64,000 bases of DNA from Cyanobium sp. FGCU52. GTDB taxonomy: Bacteria > Cyanobacteriota > Cyanobacteriia > PCC-6307 > Cyanobiaceae. The position numbers were made by a program, and so were the translations under genes. The stretch spans positions 62,001 to 126,000 of the forward strand of contig JANWUS010000053.1 of the NCBI GenBank assembly GCA_024958715.1. Reading direction: 5' to 3'. How positions within the stretch are numbered: position 1 is the stretch's first letter; each line of letters begins with the position of its first letter. Of this stretch, positions 9,813-18,550 are shown piece after piece. A model generated the notes under the pieces. It made no database searches, had not been told where the DNA came from, and saw only the letters and a program-made list of their open reading frames with translations.

Positions 9813-10352
9813 ATGGACCTGGAAGCCAGCATGCGCAAGTCGGTGGAAGCCACCCAGCGCACGTTCAACACCATCCGCACCGGCCGGGCCAATCCCTCCC
9901 TGCTCGACAAGATCGTGGTGGAGTACTACGGCGCCGAAACGCCGCTGAAATCCCTCGCCACACTCTCCACCCCGGATTCCCAGACGATTCAGATCCAGCC
10001 CTTCGACACGGGCTCGATGGCCCTGATCGAAAAGGCGATCGCCATGAGCGATCTCGGCCTCACCCCCAACAACGACGGCCGCATCATCCGCATCAACATT
10101 CCGCCGCTCACGGAGGACCGCCGCAAGGAACTCTGCAAGATCGCCGCCAAGTATGCGGAGGAAGGCAAGGTGTCCCTGCGCAACATCCGTCGTGAGGGAA
10201 TCGATCGCATCAAGAAGATGGAGAAGGATGGGGAGCTCTCCGAAGATCAGAGCCGCGATGAGCAGGAGAAGGTGCAGAAGCTCACCGATCGGTTCATCGC
10301 CGAACTCGAGAAGCATCTGAGCGAAAAGGAAGCCGACATCCTCAAGGTCTGA
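9813..10352 (+). CDS. frr: Ribosome recycling factor, 179 aa
   Basis: Splits post-termination ribosomes together with EF-G. All landmarks are visible: [12 protein letters not shown], the YYGAETPL turn, [25 protein letters not shown], and the long C-terminal helix RRDGI-type segment ([11 protein letters not shown]). It is slightly shorter than the usual 185 residues at the N-terminus. It lies 14 bases after pyrH, the common bacterial order, and 1 base before the following reductase. Confidence 0.97.
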   Translation: MDLEASMRKSVEATQRTFNTIRTGRANPSLLDKIVVEYYGAETPLKSLATLSTPDSQTIQIQPFDTGSMALIEKAIAMSDLGLTPNNDGRIIRINIPPLTEDRRKELCKIAAKYAEEGKVSLRNIRREGIDRIKKMEKDGELSEDQSRDEQEKVQKLTDRFIAELEKHLSEKEADILKV

Positions 10353-10353
10353 G

Positions 10354-11490
10354 GTGGGCGCCTCCCTGCCGTACGACGTCGTCATCGTCGGTGCCGGCCC
10401 CGCCGGCGGGGCGGCCGCCTATCACCTGGCCCGCCGGGGCCGTCAGGTGCTGCTGCTCGAACGGGAACTTGTGGGCCGCAGCAAGCCCTGCGGCGGCGGC
10501 ATGGCGGCCTCGGTGCAGCGCTGGTTCCCCTTCGATCTCACCCCGGCGGTGGACCAGGTGATCCGCCGGGTGCGCTTCACCTGGTGCCTGGAGGATCCGG
10601 TCACCGCCGAACTGCCCGGAGACTCCCCCTTCTGGATCGTGCGGCGCTCCGTGCTCGATGCCTTCCTGGCCCAGCAGGCGGAGGCGGCCGGGGCCGAGAG
10701 GCGGTTCGGGGCCGCCGTCACCGCGATCGAGCGACGCGACCGGGGCTGGCACCTCGCGCTGGCGGGTGGCGAGAGCCTGGAGGCCCGTTCGGTGGTCGTG
10801 GCCGACGGCTCCGGGTCCCGCTTCGCCGCGCCCCTCGGCCTTGGCCCCGCCAGGCCCAGATTTGCCGCCACCGTGTCGGTGGAGGTGGAGGCCCCCGTGG
10901 CCGAGCCCGACACGGCCCGCTTCGAGTTCGGGCTCGTGCACCACGGCTTCTGCTGGTCGTTTCCGCGGCGCGGCGGTTACAGCATCGGCGTCGGCACCTT
11001 CATCGGTCGCCAGGAGGCCGACAGCGAGGCCGTGCTGGCGTCGCTCCTGCCCACCCTCGGCCTGCCTCCAGGCGCAGGGGAGCGGCGCCACGGTGCCCTG
11101 CGCATCTGGGATGGCCACCATCCGCTGCATGGTGAGGGGATCGTGGCCGTGGGCGATGCCGCCTCCCTCTGCGATCCGTTCCTGGCGGAGGGCCTGCGTC
11201 CCTCCCTGCTCAGCGGCACGGAAGCTGCGTCCGCCCTCGACCGCTGGCTCGAGGGCGAGCACAGCGCCCTGGCGGACTACTCGGCCCGCATGCGGGCGGA
11301 ATGGGGGGATTCGATGGCCTGGGGGAAACGGATCGCCCAGGTGTTCTACCGGGTGCCCCGGGTGGGCTATCAACTCGGGGTCAAGCGCCCCACGGCGCCG
11401 CAGCGCATCGCCCAGATCCTCTCCGGCGAGATGGGCTACGGCGACATCGCCCAGCGTGTGATCAAACGCCTGCTCTTTCAGCGCGGCTGA
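10354..11490 (+). CDS. FAD-dependent oxidoreductase, geranylgeranyl-reductase family, 378 aa
   Basis: N-terminal Rossmann FAD motif VIVGAGPAGGAAAYHLARRG, then KPCGGGM as in the ChlP/geranylgeranyl reductase family, VVADGSGSR in the middle, and the second FAD motif GIVAVGDAASLCDPFLAEGL near residue 265. The family reduces isoprenoid double bonds or hydroxylates aromatic rings. It is shorter than typical ChlP (about 405-450 residues) and its substrate cannot be told. The GTG start lies one base after the frr stop, implying translational coupling. Confidence 0.8.
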   Translation: MGASLPYDVVIVGAGPAGGAAAYHLARRGRQVLLLERELVGRSKPCGGGMAASVQRWFPFDLTPAVDQVIRRVRFTWCLEDPVTAELPGDSPFWIVRRSVLDAFLAQQAEAAGAERRFGAAVTAIERRDRGWHLALAGGESLEARSVVVADGSGSRFAAPLGLGPARPRFAATVSVEVEAPVAEPDTARFEFGLVHHGFCWSFPRRGGYSIGVGTFIGRQEADSEAVLASLLPTLGLPPGAGERRHGALRIWDGHHPLHGEGIVAVGDAASLCDPFLAEGLRPSLLSGTEAASALDRWLEGEHSALADYSARMRAEWGDSMAWGKRIAQVFYRVPRVGYQLGVKRPTAPQRIAQILSGEMGYGDIAQRVIKRLLFQRG

Positions 11491-11514
11491 GCCGCGACCC
11501 GGCGTTCAGCCGCG
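11482..11514. terminator. Inverted repeat spanning two convergent stop codons
   Basis: CGCGGCTGA at 11482-11490 and its exact complement TCAGCCGCG at 11506-11514 form a 9-bp stem with a 15-base loop. The arms contain the stop codons of the reductase (plus) and the cyclic-nucleotide protein (minus). There is no U-tract on either side, so it may instead be an mRNA end-protecting hairpin. Confidence 0.4.
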
Positions 11515-11883
11515 GATGCAGTCCTTCAGGTCGCGCAGGCGCTGATCGATCGAGCCCAGCAGCTCGATGGCGAACATCGGCGATTCCTGAACGGCGAACA
11601 GGAACTTCTCCCGGTTCATCACCAGCAGGCGGCAGTCGCTGAGGGCATGGGCATCGCCGTAGCGGCGATGGTCGGGGGTGACCAGGGCTCCGGCCCCGAA
11701 GACGTCGCCGGCCTTGATCGTCTCGGTTCCGGCGCCCTCGCTCCAGCTGAGCTGCACCTGGCCTTCCAGGAGGCCGAACATGCAGTCGCCGGACTCGCCC
11801 GAGCGGAAGATGGCCTCTCCGGCCTTGACGTCGATCACCTCACCCTTGCTGGCGAGGGCACGCATGGTGTCGAGGGCGTTCAC
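11506..11883 (-). CDS. Stand-alone cyclic-nucleotide-binding-domain protein, 125 aa
   Basis: A single CRP/FNR-type effector domain: GEVIDVKAGEAIFRSGESGD, FGLLEGQVQLS, and KAGDVFGAGALV, ending with a short helix. There is no DNA-binding HTH after it, unlike CRP. The usual cAMP phosphate-binding segment (GE-x5-RSA) is here GDVFGAGALVTPDHRRYGDAHA, with no clear ERSA, so cyclic-nucleotide binding is doubtful. It may act by protein contacts. Confidence 0.75.
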   Translation of the reverse strand: MNALDTMRALASKGEVIDVKAGEAIFRSGESGDCMFGLLEGQVQLSWSEGAGTETIKAGDVFGAGALVTPDHRRYGDAHALSDCRLLVMNREKFLFAVQESPMFAIELLGSIDQRLRDLKDCIRG

Positions 11884-11936
11884 GGACCGCTGGGCGCTTG
11901 GGAGGCTGTTCAGTGTGCCCGATCGCAGGGCCGCGC

Positions 11937-13112
11937 TCAGCGCCCGACGCCCAGGGCCAGGGGTGCCCCCAGCCCGGCCCGCACCTCATCCGGTGCCAGG
12001 CGGCCATCGTTGTCGGTGTCGAGGGCGTCGAACACGGCATCGCTGCCAAGCCATTCCTCCCTGGTGATGCAGCCATCGCCGTCGAGGTCGTTGAGCAGGA
12101 AGATCTCGTGGACGGCGTGGGTGAAGGCGGCGCCCCCCTCCAGTTCCGCCAGCCGGTGGGCCAGCTGGGCCTCCAGGGTCTCGATCGCCTTGGTGAAGCC
12201 CCGGATGCCTTCGTCCAGCTTCTCGCTGGCCATCGGATCAGCCACCATCAGACGCACGAAGGACTCCTGATCCACCGTGATGCGGGGCTCGGTGGGACCG
12301 GGACGCTCCGCATCCAGGCGCCGTTCAAGGACCCCCTCGCTGGAGCGCAGCTGGTCCATCAGGGCCGGGGAGATGGTGAGCAGATCGCAGCCGGCCAGTT
12401 CGATGATCTCGTCGATGTTGCGGAAGCTGGCGCCCATCACCTCGGTGCGGTAGCCGTAGGTCTTGAAGTAGTTGAAGATCTTCGTCACCGAGATCACGCC
12501 CGGATCCTCCGGTCCGGGATAGCTGTCGCGGCCCGTGGCCTTCTTGTACCAGTCGAGGATGCGGCCCACGAAGGGGGAGATCAGGGTGACTCCCGCCTCG
12601 GCGCAGGCCACAGCCTGGGCGAAGCCGAACAGCAGGGTGAGGTTGCAGTGGATGCCCTCCTGCTCAAGGCGTTCGGCGGCGCGGATCCCTTCCCAGGTGG
12701 AGGCGATCTTGATCAGCACCCGCTCGCGGCTCACGCCCGCCTGTTCGTAGAGGCCGATGAGCTTGCGGGCCTTCTCGATGGTGGCCTCGGTGTCGAAGCT
12801 GAGGCGGGCATCCACTTCGGTGGACACCCGGCCGGGCACGATCCGCAGGATCTCCTTGCCGAAGGTGACGCTGATCTCATCGAGGGCTTCGCTCACCACC
12901 TCGTCCGCCCCGGCCTGGCTGCCGATCACGGCTCTCGATTCGCGCAGGGAGCGATCGATCAGCTCCTGATAGGCGGGGATCTGGGCGGCCGCCAGGATCA
13001 GCGACGGGTTGGTGGTGGCATCGCGCGGCGTGAACTGGCGGATGGCATCGATGTCGCCGGTGTCCGCCACCACCACCGTCATGGCGGCGAGTTGATCGAG
13101 CAGGTTGGCCAT
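11937..13112 (-). CDS. tal: Transaldolase with C-terminal EF-hand pair, 391 aa
   Basis: Transfers a dihydroxyacetone unit in the pentose phosphate pathway. The TalB-type barrel (about 1-330) has [15 protein letters not shown], and the Schiff-base Lys in [12 protein letters not shown]. After the barrel come two calcium-binding-loop-like segments, [12 protein letters not shown] and [12 protein letters not shown], near residues 345 and 370. EF-hand tails on transaldolase are known in cyanobacteria. Start 13112 (MANLLDQL) matches the family; the upstream ATG at 13160 adds only low-complexity sequence and lies upstream of the candidate -10 TAGCGT. Confidence 0.95.
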   Translation of the reverse strand: MANLLDQLAAMTVVVADTGDIDAIRQFTPRDATTNPSLILAAAQIPAYQELIDRSLRESRAVIGSQAGADEVVSEALDEISVTFGKEILRIVPGRVSTEVDARLSFDTEATIEKARKLIGLYEQAGVSRERVLIKIASTWEGIRAAERLEQEGIHCNLTLLFGFAQAVACAEAGVTLISPFVGRILDWYKKATGRDSYPGPEDPGVISVTKIFNYFKTYGYRTEVMGASFRNIDEIIELAGCDLLTISPALMDQLRSSEGVLERRLDAERPGPTEPRITVDQESFVRLMVADPMASEKLDEGIRGFTKAIETLEAQLAHRLAELEGGAAFTHAVHEIFLLNDLDGDGCITREEWLGSDAVFDALDTDNDGRLAPDEVRAGLGAPLALGVGR

Positions 13113-13134
13113 CGCGCGGTCGTTCGATGGAAGA

Positions 13135-13140
13135 ACGCTA
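13135..13140 (-). promoter_or_regulatory. Candidate -10 element for tal
   Basis: TAGCGT on the minus strand, 22 bases before the transaldolase ATG; same hexamer as at four other genes in this window. No convincing -35. Confidence 0.4.
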
Positions 13141-13189
13141 GCCAGGCCGTTCTGCCCCATGTTCCCGGGTTGTGGGAACGGGACAGGGC

Positions 13190-15076
13190 TCAGCCGCGGC
13201 TCGCACCGGCCGCTGCGGTCTTGCGCACGGGGCGGCTGGGCGGCAGTTTCTCGATCACCACCAGGGCCTCGACGATCTGGCGTGCCACCGGCACCGCCAC
13301 CGTGGCTCCGTAGGCATTGCCGCCCTGGGGCTCATCGACCACCACCAGCACCACGTAGCGCGGATCCTCGATCGGCAGCACGGCCACGAAGCTGGTGATC
13401 CGGGCGCCAGGGATGTAGACGCCGTTGTGGGCCTTCTGGGCCGTCCCTGTCTTGCCGCCGAGGCGATAGCCGGGAATCTGCAGGCCCTTGCCGCTTCCCT
13501 TCTCCACCACCGTTTCCATCCAGTCGATCACCGTGCGGGTGACCTTGGGATCCAGCAGCTGGATGCCGGTGGGGCTGCCGGAGCTGGCCAGGGCATCGCC
13601 GGAGCGCAGCCCCCGGGTGATGTGGGGGCTCACCAGCCTGCCGCCATTGGCCAGCATCCCGTGGAGCTGAACCAGCTTCAGGGGAGTGAGCGAGAAACCC
13701 TGGCCGAAGGCGGCCACCGCCGGTTCGATCGCCGCACCGGTGAATTCCTGCCGGCTCTTCAGCTGTCCGGCCACGGCCCCGGGAAGGTCGGTGTCGGGGA
13801 CGGTGTCGATGCCGAGGGTGTGCAGCCAGTGCCAGAAGCGATCGCGTTTGACCTTCGACATGATGTCGACCATCGCCACATTGCTCGACACCTGCAGAAC
13901 GGTGGGGTAGTCGATCACGCCGTTGGCGCGGCGGTCGGCGTTGAAGATCGGCCAGCCGCCGATGCTGAGCTGCCCCACGTCGTTGGCGGTGCCCCCAGGC
14001 TGGATCGCCTTCTCCTGCAGCGCCAGGGCGATGTTGATCGGCTTGAAGGTGGAGCCGGGCTCGTAGAGATCCTGCACCGACCACTCCCGGAACAGGCCCG
14101 GCTCGTACTGCCAGAAGCGGTTGGGGTCGTAGCTGGGGGTGGAGGCCAGGGCCAGGATCTCACCGCTGCGGCTGTCCATCACGATGGCGGCGCCGCGTTT
14201 GGCGTTCCACTGCTTCACCTGCTTGGCCAGGGCCTGCTGGGCCACCTGCTGCAGACGGGAGTCGAGGGTGAGCTGCAGACGCAGATCATCGCCGTAGAGA
14301 GAGCCGGCCTTCAGACCATCGGGGAGGGGCGTGCCATCGGCTCCACGGCGCATGCTCACGGTCATCTCCTGGCGGCGCAGGTCGCCATCGCGGCTCTGCT
14401 CCAGACCGGCCTGGGGAACGCGTTCCAGGTTGAGGAAGCCCACCACGTTTGCGAAGAGCTGGCCCTGGGGGTAGACGCGCTGGGGATAACCCTCCAGGTC
14501 GAGGCCGCTGATCTTCAGTTCCCTCACCCTCTCCGCGGTTTCCGGATCGAGGTTGGTGGCCAGTTTCACGCCGCTGCGGCGGTTGCCCATGGCGTCGAGC
14601 ATCTCCTGGCGGGGACGGGCCAGAACGGTCGCCAGCCGCGTGGCGACCTCCTCGGGACGACGCACGCTCTGCGGATCATCACCGGGAAAATTGAAGTAGC
14701 GCGGGTGGGCCCAGAGGGTGAAGCGCTCCTCGTCGAGGGCCACCAACCTTCCCGTGCGATCGACGATCGTGCGCCGCTTGCCGAGCGGGGTGATCGACTG
14801 GGTCTGGATCGCCCGGGCGCGGGCCTGCAGCCTGTCGCCCTGGATCACCTGAAGCCAGCCCAGGCGCAACGCCAGGCCACCCAGCGCAGCGCTCAGCAGA
14901 AGGAAGACCGCGATCAGCCTGCGATTGCTCAGGGGCTGGATGTCCACCACCCGGTGCTTGGCGCCACGGCCGGGTGGCTGGGGAGGGCCGCCGCGCCGAC
15001 CGGCACCACCACCACGGGCTCGCTCGAACCGGCCGGTGCCGCCGGGCGGATGGGGACGCGTGGAGGAGCGGGCCAT
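13190..15076 (-). CDS. ftsI: Division-specific transpeptidase PBP3, 628 aa
   Basis: A peptidoglycan transpeptidase of the septal machinery. A basic Gly/Pro/Arg-rich cytoplasmic tail (1-50) is followed by one transmembrane helix (about 53-73) and the PBP dimerisation domain. The transpeptidase domain carries the active-site Ser in EPGSTFKP near residue 341, SSN near 396 and KTGTAQK near 540. Its ATG overlaps the stop of the FtsL-like gene (TGATG), the order typical of dcw clusters. No other dcw genes follow; the next gene downstream is tal. Confidence 0.94.
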   Translation of the reverse strand: MARSSTRPHPPGGTGRFERARGGGAGRRGGPPQPPGRGAKHRVVDIQPLSNRRLIAVFLLLSAALGGLALRLGWLQVIQGDRLQARARAIQTQSITPLGKRRTIVDRTGRLVALDEERFTLWAHPRYFNFPGDDPQSVRRPEEVATRLATVLARPRQEMLDAMGNRRSGVKLATNLDPETAERVRELKISGLDLEGYPQRVYPQGQLFANVVGFLNLERVPQAGLEQSRDGDLRRQEMTVSMRRGADGTPLPDGLKAGSLYGDDLRLQLTLDSRLQQVAQQALAKQVKQWNAKRGAAIVMDSRSGEILALASTPSYDPNRFWQYEPGLFREWSVQDLYEPGSTFKPINIALALQEKAIQPGGTANDVGQLSIGGWPIFNADRRANGVIDYPTVLQVSSNVAMVDIMSKVKRDRFWHWLHTLGIDTVPDTDLPGAVAGQLKSRQEFTGAAIEPAVAAFGQGFSLTPLKLVQLHGMLANGGRLVSPHITRGLRSGDALASSGSPTGIQLLDPKVTRTVIDWMETVVEKGSGKGLQIPGYRLGGKTGTAQKAHNGVYIPGARITSFVAVLPIEDPRYVVLVVVDEPQGGNAYGATVAVPVARQIVEALVVIEKLPPSRPVRKTAAAGASRG

Positions 15077-15561
15077 CAGTAGCCGGCCGGGATGCGATGC
15101 AGCTGCAGCTGGGCGAGCAGGGCCTGGGTGGCGGATCGGGGCTTCACCACAGGCTCGGGAAGATGGATGAGCTTCTCACTGCTCGTGGGCACAAGCTGGC
15201 CCGGACGGCGAACGGCGCCGAGGTGATGCTGCTCGAGCAGGGCCGACGATTCCTGCAGACGATGCTCGAGCGACTTGGAGGCCTCCAGCTGGCTGTAGCT
15301 GCTGGCCCACTCGTTCTGCCAGTGCAGGGTAAGGGCGCTGAGGGACACCGTGGCCAGGCCCAGACCGGCCAGGGCGCCGGTGCTGATGCGATGAAAACCG
15401 GCGAGCCAGGGGGAACGCCTCTCGATCCGACGTGCCGAGAAGGAGTTCTCGATCACCTGCAGGGAGCGGGAGGAACGGCGACCGCCCACGTTGGAACGAC
15501 GTTCGGTCCGCCGGGGGGTGGCACTGAGGAAGGTGGCGACCAATGCTGTCCGTCCGTTCAC
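15076..15561 (-). CDS. Candidate FtsL-like bitopic division protein, 161 aa
   Basis: Short cytoplasmic basic region (1-57), one transmembrane helix (about 58-79, STGALAGLGLATVSLSALTL), then a coiled-coil-like helix (about 84-112, with LEASKSLEHRLQESSALLEQ) and a proline-containing tail. This is the architecture of FtsL/DivIC, and it sits directly upstream of ftsI with a one-base stop-start overlap. FtsL sequence is too divergent to identify by motif, so position and topology carry the call. The GTG at 15561 is a guess; the frame is open further upstream and TTG (15543) is another option. Confidence 0.6.
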   Translation of the reverse strand: MNGRTALVATFLSATPRRTERRSNVGGRRSSRSLQVIENSFSARRIERRSPWLAGFHRISTGALAGLGLATVSLSALTLHWQNEWASSYSQLEASKSLEHRLQESSALLEQHHLGAVRRPGQLVPTSSEKLIHLPEPVVKPRSATQALLAQLQLHRIPAGY

Positions 15562-15616
15562 TGCGCAAGTGAACCACCCCGGGGCTCTGCCAGCAAGGCA
15601 TCCGGTGACGGCCTTC

Positions 15617-17089
15617 TCACATGCCTCCCGCTCCGTCCGCCAGCAGCAGCAGGTTGGCAAAGGTGAGCCCATTCCAGAGGGCGTGGGCGATCACCGACGA
15701 GGCCAGTCGGCCGCTCCGCCAGCGCAGCAGGCCCAGGCCCACCCCGAGGACGAACAGGGGCATCAGCTCCCCCAGGCTGAGATGGGCCAGGGCAAACACC
15801 GCCGCGCTGATCAGCACCGCTACCGTGCCCCCCAGCCGCTGGCCCAGCACCGGCAGCAGGATGCCCCGGAACAGGGTTTCCTCGAACAGGGGCGCCAGCA
15901 CCATGGCCGTGAGGGCGAAGCAGGCCAGGGCCCGGGGATCGCCGCTGGTGAGCACCAGTTCCAGAAGCGGATTGCTGCCGCCCGCATCCCCCCACAGCTG
16001 ACCCACCAGCCAGCCGGAGAAGGCCACGGGCGGCAGCAGCATCAGCAGCAGGGCCAGGGCCGGGCCGGCTGCTGCCTTGAGGGGGTGCCAGTGCCACTGC
16101 AGCCAGCCACCTGTGGGCCGCAGGGGGCGTTGACCACGCAGGAGCAGCAGCAGGATGGCGATCGGGGCGGCCATCAGCCCCAGATACAGCACCAGAACGC
16201 GCAGACCCTCCGCCAGGGGAGCAGAGATGTTCCGGCTACGGATCAACGCCGCGAGCGGTGGTTCCAGCAGGCCGGGCACCACCAGTTCGCCCACCAGCAC
16301 GAATCCCCCCGCGATCAGCAGGGTGGCGTCGATCGGGGTGAGCGGGGGGCCGATCAGGGGAGGAAAGGGATCTTCCCTGCCCGTCAGCAGGCGCCGGAGC
16401 AGGCGGATCAGCAGGCCCAGCCCGGTGAGCAGCAGCACCAGGGGGAGCACGTTCACCGCCAGCAGCCGCAGCACGCGGCGGCCGGCGTTGCGATCGGCGG
16501 GACAGCCCCCCTGTCCCGCACCACCCCCCAGCTGCTCACAGCCAAGCTGTTCCAGCAGGGGAGATGGCTGCCAGGGGCGCAGAAGCCTGTCCCGTTCGGG
16601 GGCAGGCAACGGCCTGCCTGCCGCCAGAGCTTCCAGCAGCGGGCGACGGGACGGGTCGACGCTGGGGATGAGCTCCTGCAGCTGCCGGTCGGCCGCCCGG
16701 GCTTCGCGGTTGTCTTCGCTGCCCCGGCGCAGCAGGGCGAGTTCCAGGCGCCGTTCGGCTGGCAGGGGATTGGCGCTGTCGCCCAGGTTGTGCGCCAGGG
16801 CGTCGGCCAGGGCCTTGCGGGGGTCCTCGCCGACCAGAACGGAGCGCAGGGGTGGTGGCAGGTGGTCCTCCACCAGGGCGCTGAGCTCCAGCTGGCGCAG
16901 ATCGAGGGCTGTCTCCACCGAGGGCCGCTGCAGACTGCCGGCCAGTCCCTCCAGCCAGAGCAGCAGGCTCAGGGACAGGCTGAGCAGGGCCAGCAGCACC
17001 TTCCAGGAGGGGGGATCCGCCGGCGGTGGATCCGGTGGGCCGTTGCCGCTGGGATCGATCGGGGTCGGCTGGGAAACGGGAGGGATCAA
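15617..17089 (-). CDS. CPBP-family (CAAX protease-like) intramembrane metalloprotease, about 490 aa
   Basis: A multi-pass membrane protein with the family's motifs near the C-terminus: FEETLFRG (EExxxR), FALAHLSLG (FxxxH) and IAHALWNGL (HxxxN). The first transmembrane helix (LLALLSLSLSLLLWLEGL) is followed by a roughly 150-residue extramembrane region, then about eight helices. No ATG is usable; TTG 17089 is chosen, and GTG 16999 is an alternative. It lies 55 bases before the FtsL-like gene on the same strand. Substrates are unknown. Confidence 0.85.
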   Translation of the reverse strand: MIPPVSQPTPIDPSGNGPPDPPPADPPSWKVLLALLSLSLSLLLWLEGLAGSLQRPSVETALDLRQLELSALVEDHLPPPLRSVLVGEDPRKALADALAHNLGDSANPLPAERRLELALLRRGSEDNREARAADRQLQELIPSVDPSRRPLLEALAAGRPLPAPERDRLLRPWQPSPLLEQLGCEQLGGGAGQGGCPADRNAGRRVLRLLAVNVLPLVLLLTGLGLLIRLLRRLLTGREDPFPPLIGPPLTPIDATLLIAGGFVLVGELVVPGLLEPPLAALIRSRNISAPLAEGLRVLVLYLGLMAAPIAILLLLLRGQRPLRPTGGWLQWHWHPLKAAAGPALALLLMLLPPVAFSGWLVGQLWGDAGGSNPLLELVLTSGDPRALACFALTAMVLAPLFEETLFRGILLPVLGQRLGGTVAVLISAAVFALAHLSLGELMPLFVLGVGLGLLRWRSGRLASSVIAHALWNGLTFANLLLLADGAGGM

Positions 17090-17204
17090 CCGGAAGCTCG
17101 CGCTCGGACAGGTGTGGGGTGATTGTCCCGCCGGGACCTCCCCGCGGCGGATCGGCCGCCCGGGGTGCTCCCATACGATGGCCCCTGTCGTGGTCACCGC
17201 TGCC

Positions 17205-18539
17205 GTGCCCGTCCGCCTCCTGCTCGTCCGCCACGGGCTGAGCAGCTTCAACCTGGAGCACCGCATCCAGGGCCGTGACGACCTCTCCAGCCTCACCGAC
17301 GAGGGTGTGGAGCAGGCCCGTCGCAGCGGCGAGGCCCTGCGGGATGTGCGCCTCGATGCCGCCTACAGCTCGCCGCTGCGACGGGCCCGTGACACCGCCA
17401 CCGCTCTGCTGGCGGCCCAGGGCGGAGGCCGCCCTGAGGCCGCTCTCGATGACGATCTCCAGGAGATCGATCTGGGCCCCTGGAGCGGGCTGCTTCGCTC
17501 CGACCTGCGCGATCGCGATCCGGAGGGGGAACGGCGCTGGCGCGACCACCCCGAAACCCTCGAACTCGAGCGCCCTGACGGCAGCCGCTACCGCCCGCTG
17601 CCGGAGCTGATGGAGCAGGCCGGCCGGTTCGTGGAACGCCTCCTGCAGAGCCACGACCCCGCGGCCGATGCCACCGTGCTGGTGGTGGCCCACAACGCGA
17701 TCCTGCGCTGCGTCATGCTGCAGCTGCTCGGTCTCGACGCGTCCGGGTTCCGCCGCCTGCGGCTCGACAACGGCTCCATCTCGGTGCTCAACATCAGCCC
17801 GGGGCCCGGGGGCCGCCCTGAGGTGCAGATCGAATCCCTCAATGGCATCGCCCACCTCGGTGCGCCCCTTCCTTCGCGGGGAACCGGCCCGCGCCTGCTG
17901 CTGGTGCGCCACGGCGAGACCGACTGGAACCGCCAGGGTCGCTTCCAGGGCCAGATCGACATCCCCCTCAACGCCAACGGTCGCTCCCAGGCCGCCGCCG
18001 CCCGCGAGTTCCTGGCTCAGGTGTCGATCGACAGGGCCTACACCAGCGCGATGGCCCGCCCCCGCCAGACGGCGGAAGCGATCCTCAGTGCCCATCCCGG
18101 TGTTCCCCTCACCAGCACCAAAGGCCTGCTGGAAATCGGCCACGGGCTCTGGGAGGGGCGGCTCGAGAGCGAGATCGCCGAGGGCTGGCCCCAGTTGCTG
18201 GCCGACTGGAAGCGGGCTCCGGAAACGGTGCAGATGCCCGGTGGCGAGACCATCCACGACGTCTGGGAACGCTCCCTGCGCACCTGGGAGCGGATCGCCG
18301 CCTGTCTCGATGACCACGAGACCGCCCTGGTGGTGGCCCACGACGCCGTGAACAAGGCGATTCTCTGCGCCCTGCTCGGCCTTTCCGCCGGCGACATCTG
18401 GGCCGTGAAGCAGGGCAACGGCGGCGTCACGGTGATCGACTACCCCCGTGGGGTGAGCGGCCTGCCGGTGGTGACCAGCCTGAATCTCACCCACCATCTG
18501 GGCGGCGTGATCGACCGCACGGCAGCGGGCGCCCTCTGA
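17205..18539 (+). CDS. Tandem histidine-phosphatase (phosphoglycerate-mutase-like) protein, 444 aa
   Basis: Two complete histidine-phosphatase domains in one chain. Domain 1 (about 1-215) has LLLVRHGLSSFN, DLGPWSG and a late VVAHNAILR. Domain 2 (about 230-420) has LLLVRHGETDWNRQGRFQGQ, and VVAHDAVNKAIL. Each keeps the phospho-accepting His and the partner His. Such double proteins in picocyanobacteria have been annotated as gpmB or as 2-carboxyarabinitol-1-phosphatase; the substrate is not decided by sequence. GTG 17205 lies about 25 bases after a TACGAT box; the ATG at 17178 overlaps that box and is the alternative start. Confidence 0.85.
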   Translation: MPVRLLLVRHGLSSFNLEHRIQGRDDLSSLTDEGVEQARRSGEALRDVRLDAAYSSPLRRARDTATALLAAQGGGRPEAALDDDLQEIDLGPWSGLLRSDLRDRDPEGERRWRDHPETLELERPDGSRYRPLPELMEQAGRFVERLLQSHDPAADATVLVVAHNAILRCVMLQLLGLDASGFRRLRLDNGSISVLNISPGPGGRPEVQIESLNGIAHLGAPLPSRGTGPRLLLVRHGETDWNRQGRFQGQIDIPLNANGRSQAAAAREFLAQVSIDRAYTSAMARPRQTAEAILSAHPGVPLTSTKGLLEIGHGLWEGRLESEIAEGWPQLLADWKRAPETVQMPGGETIHDVWERSLRTWERIAACLDDHETALVVAHDAVNKAILCALLGLSAGDIWAVKQGNGGVTVIDYPRGVSGLPVVTSLNLTHHLGGVIDRTAAGAL

Positions 18540-18550
18540 ATCCCCCCGCC

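Noticed and set aside
13161-13179. GTTCCC/GGGAAC hairpin after ftsI as a terminator
   Set aside because: Only 6 bp with no U-tract; ftsI and tal may be read through or separated by the tal promoter alone.
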